A DNA stretch of 64,000 nucleotides from Tachypleus tridentatus (GCF_004210375.1 NC_134825.1:63417558-63481557), one strand, 5' to 3'. Shown: positions 11,600 to 23,914, counted from the first letter of the stretch. The notes: generated by a model from the letters alone, not told the origin. Made by a program: numbers and translations.

Positions 11600-12726
11600 A
11601 ATTTTGGTTGTCATGACATATGCTCAGAAATTGTAGAGAATTATCAGTACAGCAGAGAGTTTACATAAAAGCTTCACATGATGCTGATTAGACTGTCCTA
11701 CAAATTGCTGCAGACTTGAAATACTCCGCAAACACTGTTAAGTACACCCTAGATTGTGAGACAGAGACAATAAATTTCAAAATATGAAGGGGAGAGTCGG
11801 AACACCTAAACTCAATGATACTGACGATAAGTATCTTCATTTTTGCAGCCTTCGAGGCAGAAAGAAGACTGCCATTGATCTCAAGCATGAGATAACCAAC
11901 AATGTACTAAATGACAGAAAAGTGTACAGATATACAGTATAAAGAATACTCGACGAGAATGAAATATATGGTCGAGTAGCAGATAAAAACCTTTACTTCG
12001 ATTTCCAAACATTGTCCGAGACTGAAATTTGCTAAAATGTAGAAAACATGGATTGTTGATGATTGGAAAAGGGTGTTATGGATGGATGAAAACAAGTTCG
12101 AAATGTAGGGTCCAAAACGAAAGAAAGGTGAAAGATGCTTGCTTCACTGCATAGTACCTATCATGAAGCATGGAAGAGGCGGTGTGATAGTGTGGGTGTT
12201 TTTTTGCTGAAATAAGCGGAAAAATTTGCAAATTTGACAGAATAAGGGACAAACGTAAGTACGATCAAATACTGATCTATCATAGTATACCCAGTGACTT
12301 GTGTATTATGGGTAATGGATTCTACTATCAAGATGATAATGACACCAAACACTCATCCAACCTATGCAAAAATTACTTAGCTAAGAAAGATGCTTCATGA
12401 ATCATTCAAATGATGCAATTGCCCTCAAAGAGCCCCGATCTCAACCCATTTGAACAGATTTAGGATTTAACAAATTGAACTTTACTTCCAAAGAAATTTT
12501 AAGGGAGTGTATTAGAGACATTTGGAGTAATGTGCTGGAACAATGCCTGAAAGACACTCTGCAGTTATTACAGCAAAAAAAGGAGACACGAAATATTATC
12601 TGTTTGTACTAAATATGCAGTTTAATAAAATGTTGATGTTATACCTGTGGTTTACCTTCCATTGTACTCTGACAATAGCCTGAAATCTAATTTTTGACTT
12701 TGCCCAAACACTTTTGCACAGTACTG
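11600..12726 (+). mobile_element. Tc1-like DNA transposon relic
   Basis: Plus-strand translation with many frame breaks gives a Tc1-type transposase. There is a helix-turn-helix-like segment near 11697 (QIAADLKYSANTVKYTL), then WMDE at about 12080-12095 matching the usual W-[ST]-DE of the second acidic residue, and a decayed SPDLNP-type motif near 12435-12455. The right end reads CAAACACTTTTGCACAGTAC, which resembles a Tc1 terminal inverted repeat. A matching left terminus was not found, so the 5' end is lost or eroded. The element is inactive. Confidence 0.75.
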
Positions 12727-13742
12727 TATACAGGCGACCAAATTAGTGCAAGTAAATAAGATAATGAAAGGGAAAGTAAGATATAGTTAATTAGAGGTGA
12801 AGTCAAATAGATTTACACTGAACTTGTAAGTAAGCTCAGTCTTGAAAATGTTAGTTGCAAATTTTAAGGTGTAACAATCGCGTATTGTATCGTAATAACA
12901 AGTTAGAGAAGAATAATTCATCTTATCAATTGGGTTCTAAAGTAACTAAGCCAGACTGTGTGGACTTTTGACAAAAAAGAAGTGTATAAGGCTCTGTATT
13001 CAAATGTAGTGATTAACTATGTAACGAGCACTTGGATTTACGTTTGAGTTTTAATATATTAGTTTAAAACAAGTGGACTGTGTTTATTTATTTATTGTTG
13101 AAATTTATCGCCAACAATCACAGACATCTACTGTAAAGTACTGTTGCCCTGTAAAACCTAACAAGAGGCAAACCTAAAATTATAAGATTACACACTCTCT
13201 GTAATAATGCATTATGATGCAAATAATTTCATATTTTACAGTGAAGCTATTTGTGACATTCGAATGATAATTCAGATACTGAACACAAACTGTGTTTTGC
13301 GTTTGTTAGAGGTTATTTCTTACCAAGTAGCTGCTTGTTTGCAAAACAGTTTTTGTTCCTATCAAAATCAAATGAGAATTTTCAAAAATCAAGTGGTTCA
13401 ATTTGTGATAGAATTAATTCAAAATTACGATGCTTGGGCACAAACAGTATGAAATCTGGAGTTAAAAATGCTTTCAAATAGTAAAATTTAGATAGGGTTG
13501 TTGGCTTGATTATTATCAAGATATCCACTGTATTTATCAAAGTAAGTAATAATCAAATGCTACTGTTATCATGAACTTTTATTAAAGATATTATTATGAA
13601 AATAATAAAAATAAAACTGATTTTTTTTCATACATATATACAGAAATTAGCAAAAAATCGCAAGCGTTGTAGAATGTTAAAATAGTATTAAAAAGTATAG
13701 TTCTCGCTATAGGACTATTTGCTATCAAAGCTAGTTTGTTGG
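12727..13742. other. anonymous AT-rich DNA
   Basis: This is the right part of the inverted-repeat spacer. An 81-residue plus-strand ORF (13207-13452) has no recognisable domain and is treated as chance. Confidence 0.45.
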
Positions 13743-13946
13743 TACAATATTTATTTGTCTGTTTGTTTGTTTTGAAATTTCGCACAAGGCTACTCGAGGG
13801 CTATCTGTGCTAGCCGTACCTAATTTAGCAGTGTAAGACTAGAGGGAAGGCAGCTAGTCATCACCACCCACCGCCAACTCTTAAGCTTTTCTTTCACCAA
13901 CGAAAAGTGGGATTGACCGTCACATTATAACGCCCCCACGTCTGGG

Positions 13947-14504
13947 AAGTATTTGCACCAAATTCCTTTAAAGTGTAGTCTTCATTAGGATCTCTCCAAG
14001 AAGCACAACCACTTGATGACAAAACGTGAGTGCAGACTATTTTCGAGCCCCCGGGTTGTTCTAATTTAATAAACACATTGTACAAACGATCGTTTCGCAG
14101 AGCGTGTGCGTGTTCTTTTATAGCAAAGCCACATCGAACTATCTACTGAATCCACCGAGGGGAATCGAACCCCTTAATTTAGCGTTGTTAATCTGTAGAC
14201 TTACCGATGTACCAGTGGGGGACTTCGCAGAGCGATAAATGCTGCTACCAGCTGCTTTCTAATTGAATCATGGTTGAGATTATACCAAGTAGTAACGAAC
14301 ACAAAATTTTGGTTGCTTTCGTCTTCTTGTTTCTTTTAATAATACGGACATGATGATGTTTTTGTTTTTGTTACTGCAGATGTTTGTTTGCTTTTGAATT
14401 TCGCGCAAAGCTACTTGAGGGCTACCTGTGCTAGCCGTCCCTAATTTAGCAGTGTAAGACTAGAGGGAAGGCAGCTAGTCATCACCACCCACCGCCAACT
14501 CTTA
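13947..14504. repeat. right arm of the 558-bp inverted duplication
   Basis: It is the reverse complement of 10108-10665, as described there. The near identity indicates a recent event or ongoing gene conversion, or possibly an assembly artefact. Confidence 0.95.
14100..14224 (-). mobile_element. SINE-B copy in the right arm
   Basis: This is the mirror of 10388-10512. It was duplicated as part of the arm and not by independent retroposition. Confidence 0.85.
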
Positions 14505-14670
14505 GGCTACTCTTTTACCAACGAAAAGTGGGATTGACCGTCACATTATAACGCCCCCACGTCTGGGAAGGCGAGCATGTTTGGCGCGACTCGGGCGCGA
14601 ACCCGCGACCCTCAGATTACGAAGCGCACGCCTTAACGCGTTAGGCCATGCCAGGCCTACAATATTTATT

Positions 14671-15193
14671 GGTAATGCATTTTTATTTGCATACATTTTT
14701 AATTGATGACATAGCTTAACACAAGATTGTTACCTAGGTAAAATAATAACGTAACTAAGGGAAAACAAGGGATCAGTTAATCCTTCCACGTTGTTCTTTC
14801 GCATCTATTCTTTGTAAAAGTAAAGATTTAAACCTACCTTTTATTTTTCAGAAAATCATCGACTCACTTCTTAAACTCCTTTTAAACTGATGGCCTCTAC
14901 TACTGCTGATGACAACTCATTCTATAATTTAATAATCCTTTTAGAAGAAAAAAATGTTTTTTACTGGGCCATATCTGTTATTTCCAGATCTCAAACTTCT
15001 GTCTTATTGTCCTGTTATCCTCAGAATATAAGCGCAAATAAATTATAAACGTTCCCTGGATAATCTTGTAAGTTTCAATAAGATAATTTCTTACCCATCT
15101 TTTCTCAAACGAAAAGAAAACAGCAACAAGATCTTAACTTATCCATAAAAGGTAATCGTTCCACCCTCAAACTCATATTTGTAGCCCTTCGCT
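14671..15193. other. anonymous AT-rich DNA
   Basis: Nothing recognisable. Confidence 0.45.
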
Positions 15194-15314
15194 TCCTTTC
15201 ATTGGTATAGCGGTATGTCTGCAGACTTATAACACTAGGTACAGGGTTTCGATTCTCGTCATAGGCAGAGTACCCATTGTGTAATTTTGTGCTTACTTAC
15301 AAATAAACAAGCAG
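15194..15314 (+). mobile_element. SINE-C copy
   Basis: ATTGGTATAGCGGTATGTCT (A-box region), GGGTTTCGATTC (B-box region) and the tail motif ACCCATTGTGTAATTTTGTG are followed by a short ACAAATAAAC end. Confidence 0.8.
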
Positions 15315-16585
15315 TCCTTTCTCTGAACCTCGTTGAATAATTCAATATCCTTACGTAGATAGAGACAAAAGCTATTCATAATATTCCAGCTGAGGCCTAA
15401 CTAGACATAAGTATAATTCTTTTGATTTGTAATTAGCACTTTTATAAATATCCCAAAAATTCTAGTAATTTTACTAATAACAACAAATCTATGACTTGAA
15501 TGACTTACTCTCTGTTATGACAAACAAATCTTTTTCAGTCACGCTGTTGAGTTTATTTGTTATTTACGAAACATATGATTCAAATTACGATTACTTAACT
15601 GTCTTGCACTTAGAACAATTAAGTGTCATTTGCCAGGCATTTTTAACATGCCAATAATTCTGTACATTTTTCAACAAACGTGTCATTTCAAACTTTTTAA
15701 TTTTCTGGTATTTGGTCTCTGATTTCTTTCTTTTTGTTTTAGTAAGCCAATTATGTTTGGCCTTCCATGTTATTCCATTTTTGTTTTTTTAGGAACACAC
15801 CTACCTTGAGTTAAAAGCAATTATTAGAATTTCCTAAATCTCTCCTGCATCAACTAAGGCAGTCCATGATGCAAAAGTTTCTCGTTTTAATGTAAATATC
15901 ATGAAATACTGAACACTTATTTTGTAGGTCTTTCATGTTTCTCACTTGCCATAGGAAATGATTGGTCGCTAGTTAACACGTAATGTTTCTATTGCACGAC
16001 TCCAGGAAACCAAACTGTTCTGCTCAGTTTCAAGTACTGGAAAAAGATATGAAAAAAAGGATTAAACTACTGCATGCTAAGTGTTACAAAAAGAGTATGA
16101 CACATAACAGATATTACAAAAGAGTCAAACTAATACAATAGTAGATATAAAAGGAGTAAACCATTGCATACTATATATTACAAAAAGGAGCACTTTATCA
16201 TTAATTAAAAAGTAAATCTTAATTAATTGAGACTCGTACAGCACTCTTCCAGAATGATCCATGTCTACGTTAAGATAGTACATCTGTAAGTATGCAATAC
16301 ATGTGTTTATTACGTATTCACTATTCGTAATAACCGAATAAGATATTAATAACACAATTTTAAACGGTGTATATACAGAAAAAGTTAGTTTTCTTAATTC
16401 AAGACTTCTATATGTAATATATATATTATAGAAGTTCTGACCACTTACGAATAAATAAGTAATTTCAAATGGTATCAGCAATGTCTTTTTTGTTGTTGTT
16501 GGATGCGTATTTAAGGTCAAATTGTCACATATCTTATTTACAACGGGAGAGTAATGCAATATTTTTCTCTAGATTGAATTGAACT
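15315..16585. other. anonymous AT-rich DNA with one long chance-like ORF
   Basis: The minus strand at 16559-16125 has a 144-codon open frame, the longest in the window. It is rich in Ile, Leu, Tyr and Phe, as expected of AT-rich DNA. It has no domain I recognise and no splice or context support. Confidence 0.4.
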
Positions 16586-16785
16586 TTACGTAAAGTTATA
16601 CAGAAACTATCTGCGCCAACAGTCTCTAAATTAGCAGTGGTAGACTAAAGGGAAGGCAGCTAGTTAACATCCATCTCTTTGGCTCCTCTTTTACAAACAA
16701 ATAGTGGGATTGACCGTCATATTACAACACCTTCATTCTATGTTCAGTCCGATGAGGAGTCGAACACTAACTACCAGGCCATGAT
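16586..16785 (-). mobile_element. SINE-A copy, degraded
   Basis: Body blocks GGAAGGCAGCTAGTTA and ATAGTGGGATTGACCGTCAT are clear. The tRNA-like head is shortened and eroded. Confidence 0.8.
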
Positions 16786-17409
16786 CGACCTCTTTAGATT
16801 AAAATGGTTGTGATTATATGAGGTTACCAAGCAAGAAATTATACTAAACATCCGAGTTCATTGAATTACGTAAATAATAAGTATACTTATTGTACAACTA
16901 TAGATTTTTTTTCGACGTAAATCACAAACCTACTCTGGAATCGTGTGTTTGACGTTACACTGGAAAAACCTCGCAACTCAAACAGCACACTAAGACAGTA
17001 TATTATCACACCGTACACTGTACGTCCTTGCGTTTCCACTTCTTTTTTACGGTTTTCACGTTCCTGTGTTTATTATTCGCTATATTTGTTTCTCTATGTA
17101 TGAACATGTACACAATAGCTAACGCAACCAGTTAGATAAAAATGGTTATTGTTGGTTATATTGGCGTCGTGCCAAGAACGGGACACGTTGCAGTGTTTAA
17201 TTTTAGTTACTCTAGCACGTTTCCCATTACGGACCTTCACGTGATCTAATGACTCTAACCGACTTAAACAAAATTTTAAAAATAATAAAAGTTGAATGCA
17301 CCTTATGTTTTTTTCGTTACCCGCCGAATAGGCTGACACAAAATTATTAGAATATCAACAGGTATAAAATTGCAAAACTTTGCATTCCAGCTGAACATGC
17401 ATACTATGA

Positions 17410-17628
17410 TTGTTTTTGCTTGTTTGTTTCTTTAATTTCGTGCAAAGCTACATGAGGACTAACTGCACTAGCCATCCTTAATTTATCAGTGTAAGACTAA
17501 AGGGAATGTAGCTAGTCATCACCACCCACCGCCAACTCTTGGGCTACTCTTTTACCAATGAGATTAACAGTCACGTTATAACGCCCCCACGGCTGAAAGG
17601 ATGAGCATGTTTGGTGCGACGGGGATTC
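17410..17628 (-). mobile_element. SINE-A, 5'-truncated, with 12-bp target-site duplication
   Basis: Tail and body are well preserved. The tRNA-like head is missing, as expected when reverse transcription stops early. Direct repeats TGCATACTATGA lie at 17398-17409 and 17629-17640. Confidence 0.95.
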
Positions 17629-17650
17629 TGCATACTATGACGATTCGTTT

Positions 17651-17789
17651 GTCTCGCGCTGGGTCAGAGGTAAGTCTTCAGATTTACAACGCTAAAAACA
17701 GGAGCTCGATTCCACTTGGTGGACACAGCAAATAGCCCGATGTGGCTTTGCTAAAAGGAAAAAAAAAAAAACACCACACACATACACAG
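17651..17789 (+). mobile_element. SINE-B copy
   Basis: The head resembles GGGTCAGAGGTAAGTCTTCA. It is followed by CTCGATTCCACTTGGTGG and the tail motif ATAGCCCGATGTGGCTTTGC, then an A run and an AC-rich end. Confidence 0.85.
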
Positions 17790-18284
17790 GATTCATTTCT
17801 TTCTACTACTAATTTTTTACGGTTTACTAAATATTATCAATAACAAATTAGTACTTAGTATTTACTTCTCATGGACCTTCTATCACAGTTGAAAAGTAAG
17901 TTCAGCATCATGGACCATTTACGGAAGTTATAGACACGTGCCACATTATGGGCTCTTTACCAGAATTAGGACGAATACCCTACGTCATGGATCTTTAGCA
18001 GTTTTGAGAAGCATATCGTGCTTCATGGAATACTTCTAGGAATTAAACTACATACCCTGTTTATCACATAATCGAAGGCTGTTTTGTTGTGTTTTCAGAG
18101 TTAAAATTTGTCTTAAGTTATGTTGGACGGAAACGTCACATCTCGCACAACCGTGAGTTTACGCAATATCTTCAACCAGAAAAGTTGCTAAAAATCTTAA
18201 ACGAAAACTCAATTAATAATAATCAGTCTTAATTACGAATAACACGAAACCCACAAATATATCTGTAACAATTATGCATTAAGC

Positions 18285-18562
18285 CAGTGTTTCCCAAAAT
18301 GGAATTTGCGACTCCCCAGGGACAGGTGAAGCTTTACCTGGGGTGTTGTCAAGAGATAGACCGAAAACAAAGATGCTGAATTAATCCAATAAAACTTGTG
18401 TTGAATTAATTAAGTGATACAGTATGATTAAAGATGTTACTACAGCACTGGGTTTCAATCACCATGCTAAAGTTATAGGTCATAGGTCAGTGAGGTTCAA
18501 ACTTTGTCATTCGCATCAAGGGAGCCTCAGACAAAAAGGGTTTGAGACCAATACATTAAGTC
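18285..18562 (+). mobile_element. hAT-like MITE candidate
   Basis: The left end reads CAGTGTTTCCCAAA and is followed by CGACTCCCCAGGG and GAAGCTTTACC, a pattern typical of non-autonomous hAT elements. The right end (AAAAAGGGTTTGAGA) resembles the degraded complement of such a terminus. No 8-bp target-site duplication was confirmed and no transposase is present. Confidence 0.45.
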
Positions 18563-18677
18563 ATCAGTTGGATATTTTCGCGGTTAGGGGTAGTTTAAGA
18601 TGTATATATTTACTTCATAATTTATTTCTAGCCATTAATTGATTATGTATTTTTCTCTCGATAAAGCTGAGAGTTAT

Positions 18678-18939
18678 GTTTGTTTTGCGCAAAGCTGTAC
18701 AAGGGATATCTGCAATAGGATTACTGTCCCTAATTTAGTAGTGTAAGGCTAGAGGGAAGGCAACTAGTCATCATCACCCACCGCCAGCTCTTGGGCTACT
18801 CTTTCTGCCAACTAGTAGTGGGAATGACCGCACATTATAACACCAACACGGCTGAAAGAGCGAGCATGTTTGGTGTAACAGGGATACGAACCCACTACCC
18901 TCAGATTGCCGATCAAGCGCCCTAGCCATACCTGGCCAG
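18678..18939 (-). mobile_element. SINE-A copy
   Basis: Full-length but diverged copy: TTTTGCGCAAAGCTGTACAAG tail part, complete body, and a head ending CCCTAGCCATACCTGGCC. Confidence 0.85.
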
Positions 18940-19065
18940 TGAAGGTTATATCTAAATTTATTTCATTTGTTTTTTCTATTGCGTGGTCTAATTCGGAAAG
19001 TGATGTTCACATACATTTCTATTTCGATATTATCTCTTCTTATCCTTTTAAAATATAATTGAACT

Positions 19066-19130
19066 CTAGGGGTAATTGGTAGAGCGCTTACGTTCGCCAT
19101 GCAGCGTAGTTGATATTAGGCTCTCAAAAT
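19066..19130 (+). repeat. tRNA-like fragment, possibly tRNA-Ala-derived
   Basis: GGTAATTGGTAGAGCGCTTA followed by GCCATGC resembles the D-arm and anticodon region of a tRNA-Ala. The T-arm is eroded (GATATTAGGCTC), so this is at most a pseudogene or SINE head. Confidence 0.3.
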
Positions 19131-20773
19131 ATAAGAAAGCGTGTATGTATGTCATTCATTATCGACGAACTTAGATTCTGTTTAGTAGAATCATGAGAAA
19201 TAATATTCTACACGTGTCCAACAATCGATCATTTGTAACGAAATTATAAACAAAAATAGTGTGAAAAAATGGTCCCCATGTTAATAGATAAGAATTGTTT
19301 TGGATTTTCCTGACCTTGCTGAGATCTCGATCATCCAAAAACTAATCGCTTCCAAGTCGAATTATAGTTCAAACTCGTACCAGCTTTCATCTAAAGCCAC
19401 TCAGCCATTTTCGATATGTATTGCTGACAAACACACAGGGGTGAAAGCATAACCACGTCTGCCGAGGACGGAAGAGGGAATGTTAAAGGATTTTTGTTGG
19501 TTTTATTTTACTGGTTTGATAATGTGCTGCCGTATCAGCGAAAAAGTTCAAAACGCTTAACTATTGAAAAAAATTGTTATCCTTTTTTGTCTACTAAATA
19601 TATAAATGTTGATATAATATTATCGCAGATATTGCATAATTGAAACCGGAATACTTTGCAATTATGACAGATGTACGGTGAAATGTTTGTATGTTTTAGA
19701 GCAAAACCAAATTGGATTATCTACAGAATCCACCACGGTTGGATTTTTTTTTTCAGAAATGTGCCAGCAGCAATATATATATTTAAAAGTACAGAAGAAT
19801 AGAATTATTTAAGTTCATTTAACTTAATTATTGAAAAGACATTTTTCTATTTTATCAAAAGTAGTAAGTAACACGAGAATTTAAAACATTTTACTTAAAT
19901 ATAAGTGTGTCTATACTGAAAATATGTATGAACAGTGTGTAAATTAAAATGCCTCAAATTATCGATGGGATATGAAAGTGAAATGCAACTGGAGAATTAA
20001 TGCTTTGCTTTACTAGTTACAAATATGAATAGTGTTTCTGTTTTTGCCCTAAATATACCGGTAATAATTTATAGCACTGTGTGTATACTTCATGCAAAGA
20101 AAGAGAAAACTGGAAATTTCCCATCCGTATATCTAGTAGCCACCCCTAGCACTGGAGATATGATAGTTCGAAAATGAGAGATTTTTAACAGTTAAAATAT
20201 TAAATTAATTGTTTTATTAAATTTGTAACAAAAAATCCAAAGATATGACCTAAAAATTACGATTTTTCACGAATGGTTATGTGATATTTATTTCCCCAGT
20301 ATTGTTTCATTGTATGCAGATCCCATATATTTATTTACATGGATAACTATAGGAAATATTATGGGTGAACTAACTTCTATCCAGATAGCACAACTTGCAT
20401 ATCATGATACTCCAAAAAAGGAGAGATTGCTTCATCAGTCTATAAGACCATGCCAGGCAACTGATTGTCAAATTCTATTCTAAGCAAAACCTGCAAAATC
20501 AATGCATTTGATTGAAGTAATCTCTTTCAAGGTCTGAATATATTTTGTATGTATTCACAAAAGTGCCCCAGAAACATTAGGGACAGTTAAAATTGTAAAA
20601 TTTAGATACTGGGTGACATAAGAGGACACTGCTGGACCTTCGAGCGTGCATGCTCATGTGCTCCGCTACGTCATAACTAACCCCAACAACAATATCAGTA
20701 CCTGTCTTAACCCTAGTTCATTCGTCTCTCCCTCTTTTTCATGTGGACCCTCCGCACCAACTGAAGTAAAGTA
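19131..20773. other. anonymous AT-rich DNA with a small SINE-B remnant
   Basis: At 19699-19751 a minus-strand SINE-B tail fragment is visible (ATTGGATTATCTACAGAATC). The remainder holds no recognised gene or repeat. Confidence 0.45.
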
Positions 20774-20775
20774 TA

Positions 20776-21681
20776 CGAGGGCTGTTCAAAAAATACGCGG
20801 ACTGACGTCATAAAACAAAATGTACTTTATTTAGAAGTTACAGGTCTGGGACCCCTTCAAAGTACTCTCCTCCCCAACGCACACACTTATCCCAACGGCG
20901 TTTCCACTTGTTGAAACAGTCCTGGTACACTTCTTTTGTAATGTCCTCCAGCTCCTTCGTCGCATTTGCCTTAATCTCGGGAATCATCTCAAATCTTCTT
21001 CCTTTCAAGGGTCTTTTGAGTTTGGAGAACAAGAAAAAATTGCAAGGAGCAAGGTCAGGTAAGTAGGGGGTTGGGGAAGAACAGTGATGGAGTGTTTGGC
21101 CAAAAACTCACGAGTTCTGAGGCACAAATTTCGCAGCAACGCGGTGCATCTTCAATTTTTCGGTCAAAATCTCGTAACAAGATCCAACTGATATCCCACA
21201 CTCTTTAGCAAGCTCCCTGACAGTCAGACGTCGATTTGCCCGCACCAGGGTGTTGATTTTGTCGACGTGTGGGTCGTCAGTTGACGTGGAAGGACGTCCA
21301 GAACGCTCATCATCTTCAATGGACTGACGACCATCCTCAAAACGTTCATGCTACTTGAAACATGCCGTACGCTTCATAGCAACATCACCGTAAGCCGTGT
21401 TAAGCATAGCAAAAGTTTCAGTCGCAGATTTTCCAAGTTTAACACAAAATTTCACAGCAAGTCGTTGCTCCTTCAGGTCATTCATTCTGAAATCCGCCAA
21501 ACGAAAAAATTGCACTTCACTTAAAACCGCGTAGCTAATACACAAATGAAGATATCTGCAATCGGGAAATGGCGTCGTTATCAACTGATCTGTGCAAACC
21601 TAGCGACACCAAGCGGATTCCCCTGGAACCAAATGGAGCCGCGCAATTCAAACAGTCCGCGTATTTTTTTAACAGACCTCG
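20776..21681 (-). mobile_element. mariner transposon, internally deleted, with both termini and TA target sites
   Basis: The inverted termini are CGAGGGCTGTTCAAAAAATA (left) and its imperfect complement ending AACAGACCTCG (right). Each is bordered by TA (20774-20775 and 21682-21683). At 906 bp it is shorter than the roughly 1.3 kb of a full mariner. Transposase remnants read leftward: N-terminal DNA-binding part at about 21584-21130, C-terminal part at about 21100-20838. The missing middle removes the first two catalytic aspartates. The element can have moved only with transposase supplied in trans and is now fossil. Confidence 0.9.
20838..21584 (-). pseudogene. mariner transposase remnant
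   Basis: The N-terminal part includes a helix-turn-helix-like RRLTVRELAKECGISVG segment. After a stop and a deletion junction near 21115 it resumes with YLPDLAPCNFFLFSKLK. The residue at the usual third catalytic Asp position (PCDFF) is Asn here. The C-terminus is intact (KWKRRWDKC to EYFEGVPDL). The gene has stops, a frameshift and an internal deletion. Confidence 0.85.
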
Positions 21682-21683
21682 TA

Positions 21684-22336
21684 CGTATGTTATTCACCTC
21701 ACGCTGTAACTCTTCGCTGTAATAACAGTTCTCTGTTCTATCCTCTCTACACATTTCAGTTTCTTCTTGGTTAAATGAGCTACACCGTGATCACAGGCCT
21801 ATTTATACAATAAAGCCTGTTGTATATGTTTTAATGAGCACCTCAAGTCACATTTTTTGATGTTGTAATGAAAACCTTATGGCAGTTTCAACTGTAAATA
21901 TCTATTTGTGATGGATTTTTGTTCATGAACAGGTCTTTGTCAGATATTAGTTATTCAATGATAATTTAAACTTTGATTTGGTTTTGAAAGTTTTTAAATT
22001 AAAACGGTGTTACGTAGGATTTTAACAAAAACAACTAAAGATTTCTTGGAAGATTTATGTTAAATGTTCATTATACTTCTTCAACAATCTAATGTTTGTC
22101 TTTCATGTAATCGATAGATTTATTATTATTATTATTATTATTTAAATGTTCCTTTAACACAAAATTAGATATATCTTTGTTTTTGTTTCAACCATGTTGT
22201 AATAAATGACAATACACAGTAACAAAAGTTAAAAAAACTGCAGAAACTGTACAATTACACTATTTCAAATTAAATTTAAGAACTATTTAAAGTTTCGGAA
22301 AAGAATTATACAAGCTCTTATAGGGTTTTAGCTAGT
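21684..22336. other. anonymous AT-rich DNA
   Basis: It contains a short (ATT)n microsatellite at 22121-22141. Nothing else is recognised. Confidence 0.45.
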
Positions 22337-22606
22337 GTCTGTTTGTTTTTGAATTTCACGTAAAGTTACACGAGAATTATCTGCGCTAACCGTCTCTAAT
22401 TTAGAAATGTAAAAATAGAGGGAAGGCTGCTAGTCATCACACCCACTGCCAACTCTTGGGCTACTCTTTTACCAACGAATGGTGAGATTAACCGTCACAT
22501 TATAACGCTCCCACGAGCATGTTTGGTTTGACGGGGATTTGAACCCACGACCCTCAGTTTCGGGTGGAGTGCCTTAACTACTTAACTACCAAGTAATGCC
22601 GGGCCT
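22337..22606 (-). mobile_element. SINE-A copy
   Basis: Full-length, moderately diverged. The body shows a small deletion between CTCCCACG and AGCATG, and the head has a duplicated CTTAACTAC. Confidence 0.85.
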
Positions 22607-23427
22607 GTTTAGTTAGTTTTGACAGTAAATAATTCAGACCAACATTTTTTAATTACATTTTCTTGTACCTGATGAAAAACATATTTTATAAATAACCCTA
22701 TAAAATTACAAAATAAAAGGGCTTTTCCTCCCCTCAATTAAATTTATAAGAACGAAAAACCAATTCCTAGTAGTTCATATATTACACATGCGCATCTCAC
22801 GTACTTCGATAGAAAAGAAAAACGTTTATTCAACGCGGTCAGCTCGTGACTCCATTGGAAACAAACTCACGACCTACCTTTTCAGAAAGACTTGTCTTAT
22901 GTTTCTATCAAAATTTTAAGTAAAAAAATAAATAACTAGTATGGGTAGTTATCTATTGGATAAAAAATTAAACTCTATATTTCTAAATCAAACTAAAAGT
23001 AATATTTTAAGGCGTATTTTTGTCTTAACTTTTAAGATTCACAAAGATTTTAGTTCTGTAGTTTATAATAATTATATAAAAATATTTTATAACGACTTCA
23101 CAAAACGTTTCAAATAAAACCAAAATTTTCACTCCATTACGTTTCCTTGAAAGAAATTTTAAAATTTCTAAACGCCTAAAATAAATTTAAATATTCTTCC
23201 ATAAGTCGAAAAGTAGATTACACGTCTTTAGAGTTAACTAGTATTTAGCTATATCATTTTCCAGCTAATATAATGACGACTCTGGACAAAGCGAGGACAT
23301 GATTTTCCTTGTTTTCACTTACCCCAAAACGCGTCATTCAGACCAACAAAAATTAAGTGACAACATCTATAGATAGCGAAGAATGAGAATGTAGGTTATT
23401 TGCTACCGACAAATTACATTACATTAT
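22607..23427. other. anonymous AT-rich DNA
   Basis: Nothing recognisable. Confidence 0.45.
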
Positions 23428-23702
23428 GGAGCACGACATGACCAGATAGTTAAGGCACTCGACTCGTAATCTGTGGGTCGCGAGTTGAAATCCACGTCAT
23501 ACCAAGCATGCTCGCCCTTTCATCCATGGGCGCGTTATAAAGTTACGGTCAATCCCACTATTCGTTGGTAAAAGAGTAGCCCACGAGTTGGCGGTGGATG
23601 GTGATGACTAGCAGCCTTCCCTCTAGTATCACAATGCTAAATTAGGGACGGCTAGCGCAGATAGCCCTCGAGTAGCTTTGCGCGAAACAAAAAACAAACA
23701 TA
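23428..23702 (+). mobile_element. SINE-A copy
   Basis: Head GACTCGTAATCTGTGGGTCG, body and GCGCGAAACAAAAAACAAAC tail are all present. Confidence 0.9.
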
Positions 23703-23876
23703 CCGCTATGACAAAGAGTGAGTTCGTTATTTTGTAACACGGAAAGTGTACTTTTAACTTCCGATTTTTAGAGGATAAAACACCTAACAGGTTCAGTAAA
23801 TAGATGTTGTGTATAGTGGGTAAAATTAATCGAACCGTACTGATGGGCGACTTTCCATGTATGCCCACACTTTTCT

Positions 23877-23914
23877 TTCTCTCTCTCTCTCTCTCGCGCG
23901 CACGCACACACACC
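23877..23914. repeat. compound CT/CG/CA microsatellite
   Basis: (CT)n passes through CGCGCG into (CA)n. Confidence 0.9.

Larger units (their letters stand above)
13743..14670 (-). mobile_element. SINE-A split by a 621-bp insertion, flanked by a 13-bp target-site duplication
   Basis: Perfect direct repeats TACAATATTTATT lie at 13743-13755 and 14658-14670. Between them is one SINE-A on the minus strand broken in its body after GTCTGGGAAG (13949). The 621-bp insert (13950-14570) contains the right arm of the inverted duplication and then repeats the SINE 3' half, ending in the same GTCTGGGAAG. The usual family sequence here is GGCTGAAAGG, so the shared variant shows that the repeated half was copied from this SINE or its immediate relative. 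Confidence 0.85.

Noticed and set aside
16125..16559. 144-codon minus-strand ORF, the longest in the window
   Set aside because: Composition is what AT-rich DNA gives by chance, no domain or splice context is seen, and no related frame occurs nearby.
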